From positions 69,699,474 to 69,763,473 of the forward strand of contig OX411543.1 in assembly GCA_948146395.1 (NCBI GenBank): a DNA stretch of 64,000 nucleotides. Direction: 5' to 3'. The stretch's first letter is position 1. Each line of letters begins with the position of its first letter. Positions 1 to 11,609 of this stretch are shown one piece after another. The stretch comes from Fragum whitleyi (Eukaryota > Mollusca > Bivalvia > Cardiida > Cardiidae). Both the position numbers and the translations under genes were made by a program. The notes under the pieces were generated by a model. That model was not told the origin of the DNA. It made no database searches and worked only from the letters and a program-made list of their open reading frames with translations.

Positions 1-365
1 CGTTTGTAATTGTTTGAGGGAGAGTATGAGTTTGAATGAAAGAATAAAGCACTATATGAGTGATTTGGGATAGTTTTGATGTGGGGAATGTGGGAAATGT
101 CAATTTCACATTAAGCTCATTTGTATAAGAAGTTTTGTTCTTTGTCTATGCAGAATGCCGTATACGACAGGCATACCAATCACTCACGTAATGTAGGCAA
201 TAGGGCCTACTATGTAAATATATATGCAACATATAGAGCACATTATCAAGTCAAGAGTATCGAATAAAAATAAGTACACGATTGGTCATTTAAAATGTTT
301 ATTTTTAACAATGGCCTTACCTAGGCAAATATCAAACTTAACATATAAATAAATGCTTTTGATGC
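1..365. other. AT-rich stretch, no gene seen
   Basis: No open frame of useful length, no recognisable repeat boundary and no RNA gene are visible. The stretch is plain AT-rich sequence next to a dispersed repeat. Confidence 0.5.
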
Positions 366-929
366 TTTTGTGAAAAACAAATGCCCCATAACAGCATTTT
401 TTAAAAAATGTTGACCTTGACAGATGATCTCGACCTTGAAACATGACCTTAATACCTCATGCACATCATTTGTTGTGAGAAAGGTATTTTAAATAAGCTT
501 GAATAAACTGAGCATATAAAGTGTTTTTTTTTTTGTTAATTTTTTGAGTTACCTTTCATTTACAAATGACCTTGATACATGACCTTGAATTTGTTATAAG
601 CAGATATGTATAATTTAGATCTAATACCGTATCATTTAGATCTAATACCGTGCCAATAACAGGTTTGTACCTTGAATAGGCTTGAAGAAAATGGCAATAA
701 TAATAATGATAATTTTGGGTTATTTTTTTTAATTATTTGACCTCAACTGATGACCTTTACCTTGCCACACTTCACTTCTGGTATCAGCAGATGCATATCA
801 TTTAGATCTCTCACCATGCAAAATCTGGGGCTTATATCTTGGTAAAGTTTTGCAGGCGGACAGACAGACAGACAGATGGACAACAGTAAAACAATAAGCC
901 CCAGATCTTTCAATACTGGGGCATAATGA
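366..929. repeat. Dispersed repeat with TGACCTTGA motifs and TGCCCCA inverted ends
   Basis: The element opens near TGCCCCATAACAGC and closes at CTGGGGCATAATG, so TGCCCCA and TGGGGCA form short inverted ends. The interior carries several copies of TGACCTTGA (for example 412-420 and about 567-588) and a GGACAGACAGAC tract at about 858-886 just before the 3' end. Related copies lie at 3618-3920 and 11610-12560. It encodes nothing visible and is probably a non-autonomous element. Confidence 0.6.
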
Positions 930-1694
930 CTGAGGAATTTTAAAACAAAATATCAATGATAGTCATATACCACAAATTATTGGTGTAATATAGTTTTAGC
1001 TAATAAACTTTGAGAAAAGTGAATATCAAGACAACAACAATGGTCCTCTTTCACTCATCTGAGTATCCCTGGCTTTATAGTGTTAAAAATGTAAGTATTT
1101 ATTGAGTCCATATAATCTGTCCACTTGGAGGATAGGGAATCCAAAATCCATTGACAAATTCTTCAGGGAAAGCCTTATAACTTTCACGAGCACATCGGTA
1201 CCTCCAATATTTCAAAATGAATATCAGTGGGTGGAGTAAATTGGACGACTTTGATAAGATTTTCTTTGCTTATTTCTAATCATCTGTCTTTGCGGCAGTG
1301 TTTTTATCCTGGCCATGAGGCAATTCTCTCAGGCAAATTTCGAAGGAAGTAGGCTTTCATGTTTAGTACTACAGGAATGTTAGCATTTCCTTATTTATCA
1401 AATTTCTGTCAAATAGTCCTAGGATTATATGTGATGCCAATTATCAGAGTTTAAGGGCATGTTTTGGAAGTATTACTTTTATGAAGCTTTTGTTTTATGC
1501 TTCTTTATTAAATTAGAGATTCAACAACATAGGGCTAAAAAAAGACTAGTGCAATTATTTGGATTTTTTGTTTAAGGGTCTTAGGCAAATCAGTCTTTCA
1601 AAAAAGACCAGTTTTAACTCTTCTGCTATGATTTCTTTTTTCTTTTTAAAATATTTTTGTTCTTAAATTATATGTAAAATCCAGAATCTTATAA
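930..1694. other. Intergenic, no gene seen
   Basis: AT-rich sequence without a coding signature. Parts look like degraded repeat (an inexact GGCCAT / CATGAGG region near 1310). Nothing more can be supported. Confidence 0.4.
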
Positions 1695-2697
1695 AACAAG
1701 AGCCATGTTGGACATGGGCATAAGTCCCCTACCGGCTTTGTTTGTCTCAATGTTTTCCCACGCCAATTCTATCAGGGACGTCAAAACCAGGTCTTGTTAA
1801 AGGGTTAAACAAGACTTACATGAGTTGTTGTCTCTGCTGTGCCCACTATACAATTCATGGAAGCAATAGACAGATGCAAGAAATAGTATCAATAACAGTT
1901 ACCTTGTCTGATCCAAGATGTTTTTCTTCAGTCTTGTTGGTAAGAAATGAGAACTTTCACTGGAGGTGATTAATACTGCTGCATCACCACCCTGACTAAC
2001 ATGGCTTATAATATTTTTTACATTTTAAAACAGGTTTCATCAAGTTAGCTTGCTTAGTTATTAAGTTATTGCAGGATTCATTTTTTGCCATATTTTCACT
2101 ATTTCCGTTACCATAGCAACCGCACTTTTTGTCAAAGAACAAAGATAAAATGATGTGCATAATCTACACATTGCCATCTAGTCATATACCAAGTCTCATC
2201 AAATTAGCTTGCTTACTTATTAACTTATCGCAGGATCCAATATTTTTTGCCATATTTTCACTATTTCCGTAACCATAGCAACCTCAATTTAAGTCGAAAA
2301 ACAAAAATAAAATGATGTGCATAATCTACACATTGCCATATAGTCATATACCAAGTCTCATCAAATTAGCTTGCTTACTTATTAACTTATCGCAGGATCC
2401 AATATTTTTTGCCATATTTTCACTATTTCCGTAACCATAGCAACCTCAATTTAAGTCGAAAAACAAAAATAAAATGATGTGCATAATCTACACATTGCCA
2501 TCTAGTCATATACCAACTTTCATCAAAAACGCTTGCTTAGTTATTAAGTTATCGCGGGATCAAGATTTGAGCGGACAGACGGACAGACGGACGGACGGAC
2601 AGATGGACGGACAGACGGACGGACAGACGGACAGACGGACGGACAGACGGAGGGCAAACCTATAGTCCCCTCCGGTGTGAACACCGGTAGGGGACTA
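1695..2697 (+). mobile_element. Non-autonomous element, family D, copy 1
   Basis: It begins ACAAGAGCCATGTTGGACAT and carries GTCCCCTACCGG near the left end and CCGGTAGGGGAC at the right end as inverted ends. The interior has three near-identical modules of about 162 bp (AAGTCTCATC at 2191 and 2353), then a long GGACAGACGGAC tract at about 2570-2652. A second copy in the same orientation lies at 8060-9045 and is nearly identical in the left 450 bp. The small open frames inside are incidental and are not proposed as genes. Confidence 0.75.
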
Positions 2698-3617
2698 ACA
2701 AATGGCTAATTATATAGAAAGAGAAATAATTTAAAGAACCATGTTTGACTAGCATTGGATAATGATCCATACCAATTATGAAAGCTTTAGCCCTAACGGA
2801 TTGATAGAAGATTATCTTAGTTTTTTTTACTCTATTACCATAACAACCAGAGTTCTTCTTGGATTAGAATTCTGTTAAGATTTTTGAAAGCCCTTATCCT
2901 AAGGATAATTTCTGTGCAGTTTGGTTGAAATCTGAAGGTTAGCTTTTGGAGGATAAGATTTTTATTTAATTATTGATGGACAGATGGACGGAAAGACAGA
3001 TGGATGCCAGGCATTGGTCCATTACAATAGCCCTATTGAGCACTTCATGCTCAAGGGTGCTAAAACAAACCTATATACTTAGTATCAACACTCTAATATG
3101 AGATAAGTATGGCACAAAAATAGACTAAATCATTAACAAGTCAAAAACATTAAACCAAAGTAAACATATTTATGACATTTAGCCCCCTTTATTCCTGACA
3201 AATTTTCATTGGTTCAAATTATGAATATATTAAATTCAAACAACAAAAATAAAAAAAAACATCTGTAAGAGGAGGGCAAAGATGGATAGTACATAACATC
3301 ATATCAATATCATCAATATCCATATTGTAAATGAATGTAAACAATATTTACCCTGAACATTTTCCAAGAAGCATAATAAACTTTTGAGGTTCTGGACAAT
3401 ACAAACTAGGCAAGATTGCAAAATAAGTCCAACAAATTAACAAGAAGTCAAAGAACCTGGTCGTATCACTCCACTATTTCTTTGAATAAAATGTAATCAA
3501 AATAAAAACAATCATACAACTGAAGCCCTTGAAAGTACCCAGCATTGTAATGGAATTCCGACATCTATCAGGATTGAACTTTTAAACACATGTATAGCTA
3601 ATATATGAAATATAATT
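2698..3617. other. Intergenic with a repeat 3' end
   Basis: A repeat 3' end is visible at about 2975-3064: a GGACAGATGGACGG tract followed by CCTATTGAGCACTTCATGCTCAAGG, the same style of hairpin end as family A. The rest (3065-3617) is AT-rich with no coding signature. Confidence 0.45.
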
Positions 3618-3920
3618 GAAACAAGATGTGTTTGTGAAACACGAATGCCCCCGTAACGGCATTTTTTTCAAAGTTTGACCTTGACAGATGACCTTGACCT
3701 TTTCACAAGACCTTGACTTTGGTACCAGCAGATGCGGATCATTGAGATCTATCTTCATGCCAAATATTAGCTTTGTATCTTGAATAGGATTGAAGATATT
3801 GGCAAGGTTAAGTTTGGTTAAGTTTTCGGACAGACGGACAGACAGACAGATGGACAGACGGACAGACAGACGGACATGAGTAAAACAATATGCCCCCGAT
3901 CTATCGATGCGGGGGCATAA
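3618..3920. repeat. Dispersed repeat with TGACCTTGA motifs, short copy
   Basis: It starts AACAAGATGTGTTTGTGAAAC, has ATGCCCCCG near the left end and CGGGGGCAT at the right end. It contains two TGACCTTGAC motifs at about 3675 and 3688 and a GACGGACAGAC tract before the right end. It is a shorter relative of 366-929. Confidence 0.65.
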
Positions 3921-4099
3921 AAAGAGTTTGTTTTACAATACCCAAACTAATATCACTCCAATTAAATTGCTCTTTACGTCAGAATTGTTTTAAAAAAAAA
4001 TGTTTTATCCATATCCATAATTTAATTTTAGCAGAACAGAAATCGAACATGTTGTAGCTTACAACAAAGAAAAATTCCAAATACCATACAGACAATTAA

Positions 4100-5515
4100 T
4101 AATAATGATGTTTTTGAGAATGTCCTAAGGAACAGTCTTGTGCAGCTTGGTTTAATTCTGACAAGTAGTTTCAGAGAAGAAGATTTTGTCATATTCTATC
4201 ATAATTTAAGGGACCATTTTTCGGTGGAGCAACATCCTATAAAGCCAATATTATTAACCTGATCAGAAATTAACAAAGAGCATGCACAAGCATCATTTCT
4301 GTGCAGTTGGGTTGAAATCTAGGTCCTAGTTTCAGAGAAAATGTTTTTCTAAATGGGACCATTTGTTGATGATACAACAGCCTGTAGAGCCCATATAATC
4401 AACCCGATCAGAAATTAAAGTAAAAAGTCTAAAACCACGTATCCTGGACATCAAACCTGATAAAATTGGATGAACCTGATTTGCAGTTTCAGAACAGAAA
4501 ACTTGTTCATACTTCATCATTTTGGACAATTTTTTGGTGATGTGACAGCCCATACAGCCTACTTTTTGGCCCATCAGAATGTAACTAAGAAGTCTGACAC
4601 AGCATGTCCCAATGATCATTCCTGCTTCCTGAGCAGTGGTTTTAGAGAACATTTTTTCTAATTTCACAATTTGGGTATTATTTTTGGGAGACACTACAGC
4701 CTGTAGCGCCCATGATATTACCCCGAATAGTACTTAACAAAGAAATATGAAAGAAAATGTCCCGTGGATCATTCCTTGGAAGGTTGTTTGAATTCTGAAC
4801 AGTTGTTTCAGAGAAAAAGATTTTTTATATTTCATAGAGAAAGATTATTTTATATTTTATACCATGGTATTAACCCTTTGCTGTTTAATCCCTGCTTTTT
4901 ACGTGCCTGTGATTTTATGATCCAGAAAACATTGTGAAAAAAGAAGGAATTGCTTCTGACAAGCAATTCCTTCTTTTTCCACACTATTTTCTACCCAACT
5001 GAATGGTTAATTTTCAAATAAAATCCACTTTGAATTTTTGTCTACAAAACCTTTGAATTTGGACAGGTCCAAACTTTTGTAAAACAGGAAAGGGTTAATT
5101 TTAAGTGACATGGAAGCCTGTAGAGCCTATTTCATTGGCCTGATCAAAATTTTTACAAACAAATCTGCAACAGCATGTTGTATGAATCTTTCCTGTGAAG
5201 TTTGGTTGAATTCTGAACAGTAAGTTCAGATTGGAAAACTTTTTTATAATTCATTATATGGGACCATTTTTCAGTGATGCGGCGGCTCGTAGAGCCTATT
5301 TCATCAGCGCGATCAGATGTTCATGAAAAAATGGTTCTAAGCGTCATTCCTGTGAAGCTTGGTTGAAAAGTGAACAGTAGTTTAAGAGAAAAAAATGTCA
5401 AAAGAAAAAAGTTAACAGAGAGACGCCTGGACAGACAGATGGGCAGGTGCACCAATGACAGACACCAGGCCACAACTTAAGCCCTGCAGGATTTTATCCA
5501 GTGGTGCTAAAAATA
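4100..5515. repeat. Dispersed element with internal tandem modules
   Basis: Five or more diverged modules of about 150-230 bp recur here, each with TTGGTT(G/T)AATTCTGA followed by AGTTTCAGAGA(A/G)AA and GGACCATTTTTC. The 3' end reads CCAGTGGTGCTAAAA after a GACAGACAGATGG tract. A 221-bp TTAA-flanked MITE is inserted at 4874-5094. The two short antiparallel open frames at 4332-4694 fall inside these modules and are not genes. Confidence 0.6.
4874..5094. mobile_element. piggyBac-like MITE, copy 1 (TTAA target site)
   Basis: TTAA lies on both sides (4870-4873 and 5095-5098). The terminal inverted repeat is CCCTTTGCTGTTT against AAACAGGAAAGGG. The middle holds a strong hairpin, AAGAAGGAATTGCTT against AAGCAATTCCTTCTT. 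TTAA target sites and CCC-starting ends are the signature of the piggyBac superfamily. A copy of exactly the same length (221 bp) is at 62567-62787, and a copy with a worn right end is at 21664-21884. Confidence 0.85.
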
Positions 5516-5670
5516 AAAAATAAATTTCAAGGAAAAAGATTATTAAACTTAATTTCATACAATCACCCTTTTTAACAAAACTCAAGTTTGGAGGTGAGAA
5601 TCAGTAGAGTTTTTTAATACTTCAAAGTGGCATGTGACATGTCTTTATATATGACCAACCCAAATTTCAT

Positions 5671-6530
5671 GAACAAGAGGACCATGAGAGCCCTAAATCG
5701 CTCACCTGATATTTCAAGTAAATTATCATTAAGACTCCTTTTCTTTCCCATTTCAGGAGAGTTCATCCTCATGGCCTAACAAACATTCTGACCAAGTTTC
5801 ATGATGATTGGACCATATTTGTGGCTTCTATAGTGTTAACAAAAAAATTGTCATTAAGGCCCCTTTTCCCATGATATGGCACTAATCCTTTCCATTTTCA
5901 AAAGGGTTCATCCTTGAGACCTGACAAACATTCTGACCAAATTTCATGAAGATTGGGCTATATTTGTGGCCACTAGAGTGTAAACAAGAAAATGGTCATT
6001 AAGGCCCCTTTTCCCATCATAAGGCATGAAACTTTCCCATTCTTCATAGGATTCATCCTTGTGACTAAGAAAACATTCTGACCAAGTTTCATGAACATTG
6101 GACCATATTTGTGGCAACTAGAGTGTTAACAAGAAAATTGTCATAAAGGCCCCTTTTCCTTGGATATGGCATGTATCCTCCCCATTTTCAATAGAGTTCA
6201 TGCTCATTAACTAACAAACATTCTGACAAAGTTTCATGAAGATTGGACCATATTTAAGGCTTCTAGAGTGTTAACAAGAAAATTGTCATTAGGCCCCTCT
6301 TCCCGTGATATGGCATGGATCTTTTCTATTCCATTTGAGCAATTTTTACCAGGGACCACAGAAGGAATATTTCTGCCAAGTTTGGTTGATTTTGTCTCAA
6401 AAGTTAAGGAGGAGATGTTGTTTAAAGAAATTGTTGACGCTGTGACTGACAGACAAGCAGACAGACGGACACCAGACATTGATAGATCACAATAGTTGCC
6501 TTGAGCACTTTGTGCTCAGGTGAGCTATAA
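5671..6530. mobile_element. Family A element (TCGCTCACCTGA ends), about five 140-bp modules
   Basis: The left end is ACAAGAGGACCATGAGAG...AATCGCTCACCTGA and the right end is TTGAGCACTTTGTGCTCAGG then TGAGCTA. The interior is a tandem set of about 140-bp modules containing AGTTTCATGAAGATTGGACC and CCCCTTTTCCC. The same module fills 13179-14310. No protein is encoded. Confidence 0.7.
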
Positions 6531-6555
6531 GTTCAAATTATGGGTCATGCAAGGA

Positions 6556-6626
6556 TTTGTTTGTTTGAATGGGTTTTACGCCGCTTTCAACAATTTCGCA
6601 GTTATATCGCAGCGGTCGGAGCACCT
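6556..6626 (-). mobile_element. 5'-truncated tRNA-derived SINE with 15-bp target duplication
   Basis: The 71-bp body matches the tail half of the SINE at 10224-10500 (ACGCCGCTTTCAAC, TTATATCGC, GGAGCACC). It is flanked by a perfect 15-bp duplication, TGGGTCATGCAAGGA, at 6541-6555 and 6627-6641. The tRNA-like head is missing, as expected for a truncated LINE-driven insertion. Confidence 0.85.
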
Positions 6627-7109
6627 TGGGTCATGCAAGGAACATTCAAGTTTCATTGACATAAGCTAAATCATTTGTGAGAAGAACACTGAACAATTCT
6701 AAAGTTGGTCAATCAAAATTTCTGCACCAGTTTAAGACTAAGATTATCCAAGGAACATTTCTGTTAAGTTCGATTTTAAAGGAGATTTTAAAACATAAGT
6801 TTATGCACTCTCGGAGGTAAACACTCAAGGTTGTATCGTATGTCAGACACTATGCCTTGACAAAAGCTCACTAACCTTTGGCCAGTGGAGCTAAAATCAG
6901 TCACAATGGCCCTAAATAGTAAAAATACATTTAAATAATAAAGTTAAGGCATTTATCAATACCATAAGTATCACAAGATTTCAACTTTTTACAAGCTATC
7001 ACTACAAGGATATCAAAAAACAATAAGCTTTTCTGTCCAGAAGTAGGACGATAATTGTCAGGAATAATCAAGATTTGCAAGGGATCATAATGAAAGCTAA
7101 TATATTTTC

Positions 7110-9334
7110 GTTAAACAAGAGTTGTCAGCGGACAATTTAGCTCGCCAAAACTGCTGCTTGTCACAAACAACCAACAATCAAAGTTCAAGGTCAATTTTTC
7201 TACATTGAAACTCCATGATCAGATATATATCAGACTGATTTAGGAGTAGGAAAGCAATAAAACATTTCTGTTTCAAGTACATATAAAAGGCTAATAAAAA
7301 GAAAGAATACAGCCTGATGAAGTTACTAATGTAATTTAATTGTATTAAATAAAAGGTTGATTGTCCAATCAATGGAATTTGATTGCATTGAATACAAGTT
7401 TAATTATCTAATCAGTGTATTTATAAAGTATAATTGTCCTAGTTATAGACATTCAGAAAAAATAAGGAAAGTTAAAAGCAGTATGCAAAAGATTCAAAAG
7501 TCAATGTTAAGGTCACAAAGTTAAGGGACTTGATCACAGAAGAAAGCCTATCTCACCTGTTGAGTTATGATATTAATTAAATTGGCCATATGTATAAGCA
7601 CTCAGAAAATATAAGCAAGATTATTTTGTAAATTATTTATAAGAATAAAAATGATCAAGGTCAAATTGTCAAGGATTTTGGTTACTGGTGAAAGCCTATC
7701 ATCTAATTAGTGTGTGTATGATTTCCCTAGGTAAATCATTCAGAAAATTTAAGCAAGGTTAATGATTTTGGTTAAAGTTTATGATTTAAGTTTTTGCTTA
7801 AAGTTTTATTAAGTCCATAAAATGTCAAGGTCAAAATGTCAAGGTCTCTGTTGCAATCTTATCACCTAGAGAATATGTTTATGAAAGAATGAGGTCCCTA
7901 GGGGAAAAAATTCAGAAAATATGAGCAAAGTTAAAGTTTTTTGGTTAAAGTTTATGGATAAAGTTCAACAAAGTCCATAAAAGGTCAAGGTAAAGTCAAA
8001 ATGTCAAGGCAATTTGTGTCTGGTGAAAGCCTATGGCCTGGTGAGTGCGTATATGAAGTAACAAGAGCCATGTCGGACATGGCAAAAGCCCCCTACCGGC
8101 TTTGTTTGTCTCAATGTTTTCCCAAGCCAATTCTATCAGGGACGTCAAAACCAGGTCTTGTTTTGGAAAGGGTTAAACAAGACTTACATGAGTTGTTGTC
8201 TCTGCTGTGCCCACTATACAATTCATGCAAGCAATAGACAGATGCAAGAAATAGTATCAATAACAGTTACCTTGTCTGATCCAAGATGTTTTTCTTCAGT
8301 CTTGTTGGTAAGAAATGAGAACTTTCACTGGAGGTGATTAATACTGCTGCATCACCACCCTGACTAACATGGCTTATAATTTTTTTTACATTTTAAAACA
8401 GGTTTCATCAAGTTAGCTTGCTTAGTTATTAAGTTATTGCAGGATCCATTTTTTGCCATATTTTCACTATTTCCGTTACCATAGCAACCGCACTTTTTGT
8501 CAAAGAACAAAGATAAAATGATGTGCATAATCTACACATTGCCATCTAGTCATATACCAAGTCTCATCAAATTAGCTTGCTTACTTATTAACTTATCGCA
8601 GGATCCAATATTTTTTGCCATATTTTCACTATTTCCGTAACCATAGCAACAACAATTTAAGTCTAAAAACAAAAATAAAATGATGTGCATAATCTATACA
8701 TTGCCATATAGTCATATACCAAGTCTCATCAAACTAGCTTGCTTAGTTATTATCTTATCGCAGGATCCCATTTTGGCCATATTTTCAATATTTCTGTAAC
8801 CATAGCAACCTCAATTTAAGTCGAAAAACAAAAATAAAATGATGTGCATAATCTACACATTGCCATCTAGTCATATACCAACTTTCATCAAAAACGCTTG
8901 CTTAGTTATTAAGTTATCGAGGGATCCAGATTTGAGCGGACAGACGGACGGACAGACAGACGGACAGACGGACAGACGGACGGACAGACGGAGGGCAAAC
9001 CTTTAGTCCCCTCCCCCTCCGGTGTGAACACCGGTAGGGAACTAATAATGTCCATAGGTAAAGCATGCCACGATAAAGTTTTTTTTGTTAAATATTTTTT
9101 CTTAGAGTTTTTAGTTTCAGTTTTCTTTAAGTGTAAAGACCACTGTTAAGGTTATTTTGGCATGGGTGCTAGCCTTTCATACCCTTATAAGTGTTTCTTT
9201 AAAATATAATTCCTCTAGGCTAAATATTGATAGAAATAATTTATTTTCAACCTAATGAGGACGCCAACACCGACCCTGACATCCAAGGGTATGACAAAAG
9301 CTCTTCAGAGACTTTTGTCCCGGAGGAGCTAAAA
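7110..9334. repeat. Dispersed element split by family D copy 2
   Basis: The left part (about 7110-8059) has repeated AAGGTCAA...ATGTCAAGG and GTGAAAGCCTATC...TTCAGAAAA(T)ATAAGCAA units of roughly 120-150 bp. The right part (9046-9334) resumes with AAAGCATGCC and ends TTTTGTCCCGGAGGAGCTAAAA. Family D copy 2 sits between them. The left part also contains many AAGGTCA motifs. Confidence 0.55.
8060..9045 (+). mobile_element. Non-autonomous element, family D, copy 2
   Basis: It starts ACAAGAGCCATGTCGGACAT and ends CACCGGTAGGGAACTAATAA, with CCCCCTACCGG near the left end. It shares the three 162-bp modules and the GGACAGACGGACGG tract with copy 1 at 1695-2697. The two copies are in direct orientation about 5.4 kb apart. 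Confidence 0.75.
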
Positions 9335-9654
9335 AACATATTTTTACTTTAGCAAAAACATATTTTTACTTTAGCAAATTATATCTTTTTTTTTTCATAT
9401 ATCAATACTCTACTAGCACTTTAAAACTTATCACCAAGTTTAAGGATGTGTCATATTTGTATTTAAAATTGTATCAAACATCCAAGTAAATGCATGACAT
9501 AACTTAACTGCATTAAATTTGAAAGAGTAACAAATTAACAATAATTCTGTTAAGATTTACAAAGAATTTGATACAGGAGGTGGGTCTAACAGGATTTTCA
9601 CACAAATGCCCCTTTCTCTGTGACACACCATTATTTCACTTAACAGCCATGACA
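9335..9654. other. Intergenic, no gene seen
   Basis: AT-rich sequence with a short direct repeat of ACATATTTTTACTTTAGCAAA at 9338-9377. No coding or RNA signal. Confidence 0.45.
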
Positions 9655-9895
9655 AGATTGAATGATTGATTGAATGGAGTTTTACTGCGCTTTCAACATT
9701 TTTTCAGTTATATCATGATGGCTTGAGCACCTAACAATGGTTTCCTGGTATTTCTCTCACCAGTACAACCACCACATCCTTTCCTAGCCTCCAACTGCTA
9801 TCTTACATAGATCTACGATTATCAACAAATTGGTGAATGACAAATAGTTAGAAAGAATTAATGTCGCCATCAGGGATCATACCTGTGACCTTCTA
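9655..9895 (-). mobile_element. tRNA-derived SINE, diverged copy
   Basis: The order TTGATTGAATGGAGTTTTAC, GCTTTCAACATTTTTTCAG, CACCTAACAATGGTTTCC, CCTCCAACTGCTATC matches the SINE at 10224-10500. The head is degraded (GTCGCCATCAGGGATCATAC). The minus strand is the SINE sense strand, with the ATCAATC tail at the low-coordinate end. Confidence 0.75.
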
Positions 9896-10223
9896 GTATA
9901 AATAAAAATATTTTTTCAAATACATCAAATGACTATTACCTGGAGTGGCCATCTTTCTGCATTATTAGTACTAAACCAAGAAATATGAAAGAGCATATTC
10001 AAAGCATAATTCCTTAAAAGTTTGGTTGAAATCTGAGTAATAGTGTCAGAAAAGAAGATTTACTTTTCATGTTTTGCCATATGGGGCTAGCTTTAGGCGA
10101 CTAGAAAGCCCATTGCGCTTATCTCATCAGCCTGTTCAGAATATGAAAAGAGCTGTTCCAAGGATCATTCCTGTGAAATTTGGTTTAATTTTGTCCAATA
10201 GTTTCATAATGAAAGATGTTAAA

Positions 10224-10500
10224 TTGATTGATTGAATTGAGTTTAACGCCGCTTTCAACATTATTTCAGTTATATCGCGGCGGCTGGAGCACCTAACAAT
10301 GGTTTCCTGGTATTTCTCACACCAGTACAACCACCACATCCTTTCCTAGCCTCCAGCTGCTATCTCACATAGGTCTACGATTATCAACCCATTGGTGAGA
10401 GACAAATAGTCAGAAAGAATGAGTGCCGCCGTCGGGGATCGAACCCGTGACCTCTGGATTGACAGTCCGACGGGCTACCAACTGCGCTATGACGGCGGCT
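10224..10500 (-). mobile_element. Full-length tRNA-derived SINE
   Basis: On the minus strand the element starts with a tRNA-like head. GCCGCCG at the 5' side pairs with CGGCGGC at the 3' side, an A box reads TAGCGCAGTTGG, a B box reads GGTTCGATCCC, and the loop CTGTCAA has the GTC (Asp-type) anticodon. A unique body follows, then a tail of ATCAATC repeats. A 14-bp target duplication, TGAAAGATGTTAAA, flanks it at 10210-10223 and 10501-10514. The body resembles published bivalve and gastropod tRNA-SINEs in style, but I cannot assign a named family. It sits inside another repeat. Confidence 0.9.
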
Positions 10501-10514
10501 TGAAAGATGTTAAA

Positions 10515-11074
10515 AGCAAGGGACAATGTGGAATGAGTTATACATAGATGGACCTGAAAAATGATGTTTACTGATTACCTATTAGCCCTAACCTTGACCT
10601 TGGGCATATCCGGGGAAAATCTTCACATTACACTAGTGCTAACAAAAGGAAACAAGTAAAGTAATTTGGAATTTATCCATAAATGTAGAAGTTGAGCTCC
10701 TGACAAGATTTGTGCACATGCACGTATACATGCACAAACGTGCACTCACACAAAGACAGAGATCAATGAAAATGGACTTTGGCATTTCATGGCAGGGTAT
10801 GAAAAAACTTAACAGAAGCATGTTAAGGCACATGCACAAAAGACACCAGGCCATGACAATAAATCCATCCGCTATACTACTTTGTAGTAGACATTTAAAA
10901 TTAGGTAAACAAAAGACATATGCATTTTTAAGACATAATTTCAACACAATTTTACCTGAAACGGCAAATTTTCAAGAAATTTGACCTCAACAGATAACCA
11001 CAACATTTTTCATGAACTTGACCTTGCTACTAGCATATCTTTCGACGGAGATCTATCAAAATGCCAAATATGAC
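10515..11074. other. Repeat remnants, no gene
   Basis: The two antiparallel open frames of about 90-100 codons here (10639-10984) lack any recognisable domain and overlap each other, so I treat them as chance. CCAGGCCATGACAATA near 10847 resembles the 3' ends of other elements. ACCTTGACCTTGG motifs occur near 10590. Confidence 0.45.
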
Positions 11075-11595
11075 TAGAGCTGTCACAAAGCCGACATATA
11101 CCCCCCACCATGTAAGTGTCGGGAATCAAAAATACAAAATTAATAGGGCACTTCCTTTGGTCCTAATCAGCATTTGAATGTTGTTTCAAGACTCTAGATT
11201 GCATAGTTCTTGTGTAAGAGTCCGGAAACAAAAATTGAACAATTATGAATAGGAGTTTGACCTTTGATCTTATTGACCTAAAAACAAGAGGACACTTCCT
11301 TAGGTCATAATCAACATTTGCATTAAGTTTCATGATTCTAGGTCGTTTGGTTCTCAAGAGTCCGGAAATTAAAATTGAACAGAGGCTGACTGTGTCCATG
11401 ATCTTTGACCTATGTGACATATAATCAATAGGGTACTTCCTTGGGGCATGAACAGCATTTGTATGAAGTTTCATGATTCAAGGTTATGTAAGAGTACGGA
11501 AACAAAAAGGTCTACAGACAAACAGACGGACAGTCAAACATGTCGAAACTTTTATTATACACCCCTCTACTTGGAAAGGGGGTGGGTATTATAAA
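11075..11595. repeat. Dispersed repeat with CCCCCCACC / GGGGTGGGT ends
   Basis: The left end is AGAGCTGTCACAAAGCCGAC...ACCCCCCACCATG and the right end is GAAAGGGGGTGGGTATTATA, giving an inverted C-rich/G-rich pair. Four diverged units of about 110-130 bp inside share GGTCAT(A)ATCA(A)CATTTG...AGTTTCATGATTC and AGAGTCCGGAAA. A GACAAACAGACGGACAG tract precedes the right end. Confidence 0.6.
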
Positions 11596-11609
11596 AGCTT
11601 ATAACATGC

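Noticed and set aside
2474..2665. 63-codon frame with RTDGQTDR-type repeats
   Set aside because: It is a translation of the GGACAGAC tetranucleotide tract in family D copy 1.
10420..10500. Functional tRNA-Asp gene on the minus strand
   Set aside because: A and B boxes and an acceptor stem are present, but it is joined to a SINE body and bounded by a 14-bp target duplication, so it is a SINE head.
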